Shown here in pieces: positions 20,739 through 31,800 of a stretch of DNA of 64,000 nt (position 1 is the first letter of the stretch; each line of letters opens with the position of its first letter). The notes beneath the pieces were generated by a model. It was not told where the DNA came from. It worked only from the letters and a program-made list of their open reading frames with translations, and made no database searches. The stretch spans positions 62,001 through 126,000 of the forward strand of contig JACVTC010000087.1 in the NCBI GenBank assembly GCA_016946835.1. Direction: 5' to 3'. This stretch comes from Neocallimastix lanati (nom. inval.) (Eukaryota > Neocallimastigomycota > Neocallimastigomycetes > Neocallimastigales > Neocallimastigaceae). The position numbers and the translations under genes are program-made.

Positions 20739-21705
20739 TGTAAGAATCTATAATTATTTTTAACAAAATAATTATATTTTCTTAGTTAAGTTATAATAAT
20801 ATAACTTTATTTAAATCATATTACTTTTGTACACTTAATTATAATTAATAATTTATTTAATATTATATTAAATATTTATATAATTTAGTATTAGAAAATT
20901 ATTTAGATAAATAGTTTTTATACATTTAAATAATAATAATAATTTATTTAATCATTCATTTAGATATTAAATTTATTAGTTTAGTAATTTAGTTAAATTA
21001 AACTATGTAACTAAAACATTACTCTATATTGTATAATGTATTCTGTATTTTATAATGTATCTTATATTTTGTTTAATACATAATTTAATATTATTTATAT
21101 ATTGTTTTCCTTATATGTAAATTCATATTTATATGATCGAAATATCTTTTATTCTTATTCTTTTATTTTCGATCATTAGATTAGATTAACCAATCGATTA
21201 ATTAAGGTTTTTCCAATTACTTTATGGAAGTAATTGGTTTTACTTAATTAATACGATGATCGATATGGATAGAGTATCGACCAAAAGCTTATCTAGGTTT
21301 TTCTATCTAATCTTTTCCTAGATAAGAGAATTGTTAAGATTAGAACCCCTTTTGATTTTAACCTTATTTTGACAAAAAAGTATAAATAAAGCTCTTGAGT
21401 TCTCTTTGAGAAATCAAGAGTTATTATTATAGCAATTATAATATAATAATAATTATAATAATAGTTTTAACATTTAAAGTTTCTAATAATTAATAAAACA
21501 AATTATTTTAATAAAACAAATTTTATAATTAAAACTTTTCTTTATCAATTTTAGTGTTTCGCCTATTATAATTCGTTATAATAAACTCGATAATTAGAAA
21601 GAACCATAGGTGAGTATGATTCTTTTCTAAACCTTTAATATTAGCAGTTAGAACTAATATTAATGATTAATAATTTAATTATAATTTTTTAATTAAATTA
21701 TTACA
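20739..21705 (+). mobile_element. Solo Ty3-like LTR, TTTTG duplication
   Basis: 967 bp, starting TGTAAGAATCTATAATT and ending TTAAATTATTACA, flanked by TTTTG (20734-20738, 21706-21710). Close relative of the right arm of 1765-3933. Contains the U3 nested palindromes with inner arms ATTACTT-like/AAGTAAT, the CTTATCTAGG/CCTAGATAAG hairpin (about 21288-21325) and the R palindrome CTCTTGAG...TCAAGAG. Confidence 0.8.
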
Positions 21706-21708
21706 TTT

Positions 21709-22543
21709 TGGTAAAGAACGAACATATAATGGATTATTAATTAGAATTTCAACTTACTTTAGAATCTATTATATTGTTCTTTACCAAATTTTACTTTACT
21801 ATATTTTTTATATTAAATTATTTTATAAATATATTTTTTTTATATTTTTATTAAAAGTTTCTAAAATATTATCAATAATTCTATATTTTTATTATTAATA
21901 TCAATATCTATAATTTCACCTTAAATTTTATTATTTTATAAAAGTGTTTATTATCAATATTAATATTTTATTTTTATTTTCAAATATATTATTATATTAT
22001 TATTATATTGTATCAATATTAAAATTGTATTCTTTTTAGTATTTTATTTTATTTTTAAATTGATTATTTAATATTTTTATTTCCCACAAATAAAATCAAA
22101 TCTTAATTGATTAATAATAAATATTAAATATATTATAGTTTTTAAATTTATTTTATATAAAATATAAGAATATTATATTAATATTCTTGATTAAAATAAC
22201 TTTATTTTTCTGTAAAATCCTTTTAAATTTTGTTTGTTATTTTCGTATATATTAAATAATTTAGTTTTAGTATATGAAAAATAATATAAAATTATATAAA
22301 CAAAATTTATTAAAATAAAAATACTTATGAATTAGTTAATTTAAATTAATATAAAATTTTAATTAATTAGTAATAGTAAATATTTTTTTTTAAATATGAT
22401 AATAAAATGCAGAAAGGCTTTACATATTTATTTTTTTCAAAAAGTATAAATAAGTGAAGTTTTTCAATAATTAAAATTTAGACAAAAAAAAATATTAAAA
22501 ATAAATAATTAATAAAATTTCTGATAAAACCCGAACCATAGCA
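21709..22543 (+). mobile_element. LTR of second family (TGGTAAAG...CATAGCA), copy 2
   Basis: About 835 bp, near-identical to 4468-5303, with the same starting hairpin (GGTAAAGAAC/GTTCTTTACC) and a late TATAAATA. It directly follows the solo LTR at 20739-21705. Confidence 0.6.
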
Positions 22544-23696
22544 TTTTTGAGCCATTACATTCAGAAAAATACTAAATTATTAATAAATTACTTAAAAATT
22601 GTTAAAATTAAGATATAAAATAGCTTTATAATTATTAATGTTACTAGGTTAATATGTTGAATTATATATTAATAATCTAACAATAATTAATTAATAATAA
22701 AATAATAATTAAAATAAAATAAGTTAAATAATTAATTTATTTAAACACTTAATATTTAATGAATAATTTAAACAATAATTTATTTGAAGATTTATAAAAT
22801 ATTTATTTATTTAATAAAAGTTGAATTATTAGTATATAATTATTGTAACACAATAACCTTACAAAGAATATAAAAGATAGATTTTTACATCTTTCTTTTA
22901 TACTTTGTAAGTTACATAATAATAGTATTTAATTATAAGATAATAATAATATAGTAAAATGAATATTAATAAAATATTAAAATAATAACAATATCGATAT
23001 GTTTAAAATATTTAATATAATTAAATAAATTTAATTTGTATAATTAATTTGAATAATTAAAAATAGTAGTTAATATATATGATGTAAACACATATATAAA
23101 CATAATATAAATAAATACATGTGACGTCATATGTAAATAATTGAAATTATTAATATAAATCTTATTTATTAATATTCTCAGAATTATTAGGCCTAAGATA
23201 ATTCTTTAAATATTAAATAAGAATTTATATTAATTATTAATTAAATGTATATTGAAATGTGAATAACTGAAATTGAGATTTCAATTCAGTTATAATCTCA
23301 ATAAAAAATTTAATAAATGTAAATAAATTTTAACTAATTAGATAATGTAAATAATTTTAGTTTTATATAAAATATAATTAAACTTTATTTTAATTATAAA
23401 TAGTAAATATTATGTTATAGTTTATATTTTGTTTATAAATAACAAAATAAAAATATTATTGTTTATATTTAGTTATAAATAGTTAAATTTGTAAAAATAA
23501 AAAAAATAATAATAATTAAAAAATTATTGTTTAAATAATATAAACAAAAATAATAATTTTCGGAGTATTAAAGAAACATTTCGTAAAATTATTATAAATA
23601 TTAAAAATATATAAAAACATTAGAAAATGATTATTATAAAAAAAAAGGAGAAAAGAGTAACTAAAAAAAAAACATGTAACTGAAAATAAATAATAA
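22544..23696. other. AT-rich stretch starting with a gypsy LTR-like end
   Basis: Begins GAGCCATTACATTCAGAAAAATA, matching the sequence after the polypurine tract at 1010-1030, so an LTR fragment of that gypsy family may start here. No gene. A palindromic TGACGTCA stands near 23123. Confidence 0.4.
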
Positions 23697-23905
23697 TAAT
23701 AATAATAAAAAAACTAATAAATAATAAATAATAAATAATAAATAATAAATAATAAATAATAAATAATAAATAATAAATAATAAATAATAAATAATAAATA
23801 ATAAATAATAAATAATAAATAATAAATAATAAATAATAAATAAATAATAAATAATAAATAATAAATAATAAATAATAAATAAATAATAAATAATAAATAA
23901 AAGAA
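23697..23905. repeat. (AAATAAT)n satellite
   Basis: About 30 tandem copies of a 7-bp unit, with occasional 4-bp slips. The same 7-mer, reverse-complemented, makes the arrays at 47028-47135 and 59400-61490. Confidence 0.9.
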
Positions 23906-24009
23906 AAAGGATAGAAATAATTGTGGTAAGAAAATAAGAGAGATATTATTATTAAAAGTAATAATTATTTAGTTTAGAATATAAAATTTTCTATAAAAAA
24001 ATATATAAA

Positions 24010-24065
24010 AAGAAATAGACCGCCCCAAATTTTTTTGGTGGAGAATCCGGGCGGGTCTATTAGAA
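24010..24065. other. GC-rich nested hairpin in AT-rich DNA
   Basis: Arms AATAGACCGCCC and GGGCGGGTCTATT (one extra G) enclose CCAAATTTTTTTGG. Looser inverted homology continues outward (ATAAAATTTTCT on the left, AGAAAATTTTAT on the right, with an insertion). This is one of very few GC-rich spots outside genes. Could be the end of a DNA transposon or a decayed structured RNA. Confidence 0.6.
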
Positions 24066-24702
24066 AATTTTATGAAAATAAATTAAATAATTATTTAAAT
24101 TATATAAAACGAGAACAAGTAAACAATATAATTGTTGAAAGTTTTTGTTTTAAATTTGAAATAGTAATAAAATAATAATATAATATGATAATAATGTAAA
24201 GTAAAAAAAAAAAAAAAAAAAGGAATATTTAATTATAATTAATGGTTATTATAATAAATAATTATAGTTATTATGTTATTTAGTATAAGTTATATAAAGA
24301 TATAATTATATAAGAATAAATAATATTATTATTAGGTTATATAGTGGATAATAAATAATAAATAATAGTTTATTAAATATAAGTTATATAAATATAATTA
24401 TTAGTGAATAAATAATAACATATTAAGAATTAAGAATTTAGTAATAATTTATAAAAGTTAGATTTATTTGAATATAATAATAATAATAATAATAATATAT
24501 ACGAATAATAATATTTCATTATCAATACCACAATTAATAAATTATTTTAGAAAAAAAAAAAAAAAAAAAAAGGGGGTTCAAACCATGCTCTTCTTTATCA
24601 ATATATATAATCTTATAAAAGAAAATAATATATATATATATAATATACATATAGTATAAATTTAAATAAAGAAAAGATATATTAATATTAATAATAAATT
24701 AA
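24066..24702. other. AT-rich non-coding stretch
   Basis: A-run near 24204-24221, ATA repeats near 24478-24497 and an A-run near 24552. No gene. A 5' LTR for the copia relic downstream would be expected here but is not recognisable. Confidence 0.4.
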
Positions 24703-26371
24703 ATGTTGAACATATCAAAGATAAAGAAAGAACTTCCCTACCTGAAAGATTACGGTAAAAATGTATTTGAATGGGTAGAAGATTTGAAAGACCTACTCAC
24801 TCTCTATGATATAACGGAGTCCAAGAAGGCTTTCGCGTGGGTTTTGGCATCCGTGGAAGATGACGTAAAAGATATAATAAAGGCGTTAGTAACCAGAAGA
24901 AATAATGAAAAATAAGTAAAAGAAGAACTTGATAATATGGAAAGACTGAAAGTATTCACAGTAGTCAATACGGTACACTCAGGATAAAATATTATTTCAT
25001 CCAGGTGGGTATTTAAATATAAAAGAGACTCAAATGGTAAAGTAATTAAAAGAAAAGCGAGACTAGTCGCTAAGGGATATACCCAAGAATACGGTATCGA
25101 CTATAAAGAAACATTTGCTCCTACCCTCAAACAAGATACCAATCGAATCATTACAGTCATTACAGTAAATATGAACTTCAAAATAAAACAAATAGATATT
25201 AATTCAGCTTATTTAAACGCTCCTCTTAATGAACATATATACATGAAAGTTCCAGAAGGACATCAATCTTATAAGAAATCTTTTTGGAAATTAAACAAAG
25301 CTCTCTATGGCCTAAAGCAAGCAGGTAAAGAATGGAACAATAAATTAAACGAAAAATTAATAAAAATTGGTTTTACCAGATTAAAAAGTGAACCTTGTGT
25401 ATACAAGAAAATTAATAATAAAAAGGAAATAATATGTATTTTGTCAATCTACGTTGATGACATACTTTATTGCTGGAACATTAGCTGAAATAAATTTAGT
25501 AAAAGAATCAATCAAAAGAAAGTTTAACATAAAATACATTGGGGATGGAGAATTCGTTATTGACATAAAATTTAATAAAATTAAAGATGGATATATTCTA
25601 CATCAATCAAGATACGTAAATGATATTTTAAACAAATTCAGTACTGACTTTTAATACAAAAACAACCAAAAATCTTATTCCAAAAAAAAATCCTCAACTG
25701 AGAACAAAGAAATTTAATGAAACAAAATACCGAAGCGCTATTGGCAGCTTATTATATTTAGGAATATGCATCAGACCAGATATACTTTTTGCTATTAGTA
25801 AATCTGCAAGGAAATCCAGTGATCCTACGATGGAAGATTGGTATGAAAATTTTCAATTATATCCAGTATACAAAAAACAATGGTATTAAAATTCAAAAGG
25901 GGATGAATTTAAAGGTATATGTAAAGGCAGATTATGCAGGAGATCTCAACACAAAGAAATCTACTTTTGGATTCCTTATGATGCTTGGAATATACACCAA
26001 CAAGCTGGTATTCAAAACTACAACATTACGTCTTTACTTCCACGGCTGAAGCCGAATATTACAGCCTGAGTGAATGCGTTAAACACTCTTTATGGTACAG
26101 AAATTTTATGAATGAATTAAATATAAACATCGATTATGTCACAACATTCGTTGACAACAAAGCAACAATATACAACAGTGAAAATCAATCAATAAACCCA
26201 AAATCAAAGCATATTGATATCAGGTACCATCACATTAGAGACTTAATCAGTAAAAAACTTAATTGTACTAAAGTATGTAAATCTAAAAGTAACCTAGCAT
26301 ATGGATTTACCAAATTTTTAAACAAGGTCTTAATGGACAATTTCAGAAACACCTTATTAACGAAATTTTAA
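24703..26371 (+). pseudogene. Ty1/copia relic: Gag start joined to RT-RNase H
   Basis: Decayed copia polyprotein. 24703-24915 encodes the Gag N-terminus (about 70 aa). It then passes straight to RT sequence (SRWVFKYKRDSNGKVIKRKARLVAKGY) with no protease or integrase, so the middle is deleted. RT continues through KALYGLKQAGKEW to YVDDIL, where a frameshift near 25460-25490 separates the catalytic YVDD from what follows. Further shifts and stops lie near 25650-25790. RNase H shows TAEAEYYSLSE and KHIDIRYHHIRD, and the frame ends at 26371. A polypurine stretch (GGAGGTG) and a 3' LTR follow. Dead copy, same family as the relics at 36390 and 48240. Confidence 0.85.
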
Positions 26372-26450
26372 AAGAAATTAAATTAAAAATCTATCTTCAT
26401 TTTTTTTCTTTGCTAAGTTTTTTTTTTTTGAAGCTAGATTTTTGGAGGTG

Positions 26451-27300
26451 TGTTAAAAATTACAATTATTAAATTGATTATTAATTTATTTTTAATATTG
26501 TAATAACCAACAAATTATATTTGTAACATTCAATAAAGTATAAAATCAAATAATTATTTTATTGTTTAAAAATATAATTCTTAATTTAATAAAAAGAAGG
26601 AACATAATAATAAAAGATATTTTAAATAATTATAAAACTAAAATATATAAATGTTTATTTTACTGAATAAAGTATTCTATTTTAATATATAATAATGATA
26701 AGTATTTATCGAAATATATTTATGACATTTTTAATTTAAAAATTAATTTTTTTAATAAAATAAAATTTATTATAAAACAAATAATAAATAAATTTTGCTT
26801 TATTTTACAATTTTTTTTTAATCTTTTTAAGTGGAAAGATGTTTTATAAAATCATTTTAATAATTTGTTTTTAATAAAACTTTTTTTATGTATATTTAAT
26901 AAATAATTATCTCTTTTAGAAGTAGATTATAATTTTATATTAAGATAATAATAAAACCTTATCAATAGATTAGGTAAACTAAACGATAAAATTAATTATA
27001 ATAATTATTTTTTATTAGTTGATTGATTATTTGAAAATTTAAGTATAATTAAATAGAAATTGATATTTAATTATTAATATACATATATATATATATATTA
27101 AAGGTATCTTTTTTTTTTTCTTTGTTTTTTTTTTTTATGGAATCAAAATAGTTCAAAGAAAGAATTATTAGAACATAAAGTAAATTAATTTTTTAAATCA
27201 TTGACCTTTAGCCTAAAAATATAAAGAAACAAAAACACGTGAAATCAAGGCATAAGTTTAGACTTACTATCTAGTCTCTCCGTTCCTATTGTTTCTAACA
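26451..27300 (+). mobile_element. 3' LTR of the copia relic
   Basis: 850 bp from TGTTAAAAATTAC to GTTTCTAACA, with inverted termini TGTTA/TAACA, immediately after the purine-rich TTTGGAGGTG that follows the relic. No second copy is visible in the window. Confidence 0.65.
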
Positions 27301-27850
27301 GGTTTTGCAGAAAAGCCTTAAGATCTTAGGTTTTAATTCTTAATGTGTCCTTTCTCAAGTTGAAGAATTAATTATATTATTATATAATATACATATAAAT
27401 AAATTTAAATTAATTATATAAAATATAAATATTAAAAAAAAAATAAATATTAAAAATTATTAAATAAAAAAAAATCATATTACTAATTATAATTGATGAG
27501 ATTTAATAATTATATTTATTTTTTTTTTTTTTTTAATTAATCTTTCAGGATAATTTAAAAAAAAAGAATTTCTTTTGATCTGAACTCAATTAATTATATT
27601 TTATTTATATTATTATTTTATTTATAAAAAACTCTTTTTATTTTTTTTAAAAGAAATTTTGGAAGAATACCAAATTCATATGGTATTTTTTCTAAATGAT
27701 ACAAAATTGATATTGTTATAAAATTTTTTCTTTTTTTTTTTTTAAAAAAAACAAACATATTAAATTATATTTTTAATAGATCATTTTGTAAATCTTACAA
27801 TACAATAATATTAGAAAATTTTTAAATGAAGAAAATTCCAATAAATTAAT
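27301..27850. other. AT-rich non-coding stretch
   Basis: T- and A-runs, no gene. The motif AAAAAGAATTTCTTTTGATC (about 27561) recurs near 47808. Confidence 0.4.
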
Positions 27851-27854
27851 CTAC

Positions 27855-27915
<61 letters not shown>
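27851..27915. repeat. (ATT)n tract 1
   Basis: About 20 ATT units left of a 304-bp LTR-like unit. Confidence 0.9.
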
Positions 27916-27916
<1 letters not shown>

Positions 27917-28219
27917 GATAACTACTTAATAATTATACTATATATTTATTTATATTATTTTATATATTTATTTATTATGTAATATATTTAAAGTGTACTT
28001 GTGTTAATGTTTTATGTAAATTAGTTAATACGTTTATTTTATATTGTATAAACTATGTCAACAATCATTTTAATTATTTTGTGTAACATGTATTTACGTA
28101 ACAAATGTATTCATGTGATATAGTTCTATATAAACATCATGAATGTACTATCCACTTCTCTCTTTGTTAACCATAATACTTTCGTATTATTATATTAAAT
28201 AAATAAACAACATATATCA
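27916..28219 (+). mobile_element. 304-bp LTR-like unit, copy 1
   Basis: Starts TGATAACTAC and ends CATATATCA, with inverted ends TGATA/TATCA, and has TATATAAACATCATG as a likely promoter. ATTAT flanks both sides. By eye identical, over 304 bp, to 35049-35352. No coding partner is visible. Confidence 0.65.
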
Positions 28220-28817
<598 letters not shown>

Positions 28818-28830
28818 CTCCCCCTCAAAT
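28818..28830 (-). other. Polypurine tract of Copia-1
   Basis: Minus-strand ATTTGAGGGGGAG abuts the LTR start TGTTGACTGC. Confidence 0.75.
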
Positions 28831-28837
28831 AATATTT

Positions 28838-31800
28838 TTAGATAAAAATGTTGTTTGTAAATTTTTGTATCTTTGGTCCATTTGAGTCCTTGGTTAATAT
28901 GTCCGCTAGCATGTTTTCAGTATCAATATATTCTAATTTTACTTTCTTCTTTGCAATATTGTCCCTGTTGAAATGATATCTTACACTTATATGCTTTAAT
29001 TTTGTATTTATTTCTCCGTTCTCCATTATTTTCTTACTTGCTTGATTATCTGTATAGATTTTAACAGTTATCCATTTGTTTAAAATTTCTTTTATTATAT
29101 TTCTAATCCATAATATTTTCTTTATATTTTCGGAAGTGCTTATGTACTCTGCTTCAGCAGTAGACGTAGCAACACTTGTTTGTTTCTTGGACAACCAGCA
29201 TATCGGACTTGTTCCCATAAGTATTATTCCTCCTGAGGTAGATTTTCTATCTTCCAAACAGCCGGCAAAGTCAGAGTCGGTATATGCAACAAGCTCCCCC
29301 TTTCCATTATATTCTATCTTAAATTCTTTGGTACTATTAATATATTTTAGAATATTTATTATTTTGTTCCAATCCGATATAGTTGGATTTTCACATTTTC
29401 TTGAAGCTTTATTTACAGCGAAAGCTATGTCAGGTCTAGTACATTTCGAAAGGTATATTAAGGAACCTATTGCGCTTTTGTAGATTGTTTTATCGAAAGG
29501 TTTATTGTTTTCTGATATTTTATTATCACCAGTACATGGTGTTTTTCTTTTCTTTGTATTATCAATATTAAATTTATATAACATATTATTTATAAAATTT
29601 TTTTGTGAAATAATATATGAATTATTTTCTTTCTTTACTTCAATTCCTAATATGTATTCAATTGGATCACATTTAGATATTTTAAATTTTGATTTTATTT
29701 TATTTATTATTTGTTTAATGTATTCGTTTTCTCCAGCGATGACCATGTCGTCCACGTACAAGCCGATAATGCATTTTGTTATATTATTTTTTGTACATTT
29801 GAAAATACATTGTTCGGATTTAATTTGAATGAACTCATTTTTTATTAGGAATTTTCTAATGGTATTATACCATTGTCTACCAGATTGCTTAAGGCCATAC
29901 AAAGCTTTGTTGAGCTTCCAATATCCCCGCCCAAAGCGCGTATCGCCTTTAGGAATAGTAGTATAAATATCTTTATCAAGCGGAGCATTAAGGTAAGCGG
30001 CCTTTATATCTAGCTGGAAAATATTCCACTTAAGAGCAGCAGAAATAGCGAATATTAATTTAAGACCATCAATGTTTAGAGTAGGAGAATAAGTTAATTC
30101 ATAATCGATTCCCCATTTTTGTTTAAATCCACGAGCAACTAAACGAGCTTTATATTTATAAATATTATTATTTGAATCACGTTTAGTGTTGAAAACCCAT
30201 TTTGTGGTAATGATGTTCTTGTTTTTAGGTACATTTTTAACAAAAGTCATAATATTATTAGAATAGAGGTTATTAAGTTCATCATTAATAGCCTCAATCC
30301 AGTTATTTTTGTCTTCACTGTTTATTGCTTCTTCATACGTATTAGGAATGTGACAAAATATAGAAGCAATAATAATGTCGTTGATTTGGTCTAGTTTTCT
30401 ACGAGAACTAATATTAGTAGGTGCAGTCTCTTTATATTTTGGACTAAGTGGTCTTTTATGGATATTGCCATATTCTGTATTGGCTACAATGTCATCCATA
30501 ATTTCATCATTATTAAAATCAATAACACTTGATGCATCTATAAGAGATTTGTGGGCATAATTTTCTTTATTTACTATATTATTGTTGTTAAATTTATTAT
30601 TTATTTCGTTATTATTAGTAAGTGAAATTTCGTCTGTTTTTTGAGAAATTTGGTTGGTTGAAGAATCGGTTATTAAAGGTAAATTCTGATTAAAATTATA
30701 TGGAAGAGTTATATTTTTAAGATTTTCCATTACCGTATTTTTATTATCTGAAGGAATATTATTGATATCTATTGTAGGAGTGGAGAAATTATAGTTTTTC
30801 TTCATAGAGTCGCTGGATTTTGAATTTTGTTGAATTAATTTATTATTTTTCGATAAAAAATTTTTATTAATAAAATTTTGATCATTTTTTGGAAAATTTT
30901 TGATATTCATTGATTTATTTGAATTATTAATAGATTTATGTGAATCATTATTGTTGTCATATGTAATATGTGATTCATTAGTGTTATTTGAAATTATTGA
31001 ATTATTTGAAAATTTTTTGATATGATATGAATGTGATTTTGCTTCAGCCAATAGATTTTCTTGAATTTTTTCATCATTTTTTGAAAAATTTTTATTATTA
31101 AAATTTTTTTTCATATTATTATTATTTATTGTAAAATTCTGTAAATTTTGGCTTGATTTTTCATTATTTAAAAATATTTTATTTTTATCAAAATTTTCAA
31201 ATTCGGTTATTTTTTCTTTTCCTTTGTTCCTGCTGGAAGTTGAGGCGGCGTAAGCAGGATCTTCTGGTTTATATTTTTCAATAATGTTAGAATTAAAATT
31301 GGTATTCTTAGTATTATTTCTAAACTTTTTATTATAATTTTTATTTATTATTTCTAAATTTCTATTTATCTCATTCAAATAATTATTTTCAGAATTATTT
31401 TTGTCAACATTGTTGAAATTGAATTTCAATTTAAATTCACAATTATTTTTATTTTTAATTTCAGGATTAATTTTAGAATTAATTTCAACATCTTTATTTA
31501 AATTATGGTTATTTTTCTGGTTTATATCTTTATTATCAAATTCTTGATTTTCTTCATTTAACGATATATTATTGACATGCTTATTTTTAATGTAATTACT
31601 TTTATGTTCTGTATTAGTAGTCCTTTCATTATTAATATTTTCATTTAAACTGTTTTCTTCATTTAAGATGTTTCTTCCATTAAAATTATTTTCATTGTTC
31701 ATATTATTATCTTCATTTATATTATTATCTTCATTTATAATATTATCTTCTGGATTCATATCTTTTCTATTGTTGTCTTTCATAAATGAGAAGTAAGAGT

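Noticed and set aside
24697-24915. Independent small gene
   Set aside because: It is the Gag start of a copia relic that continues into RT.
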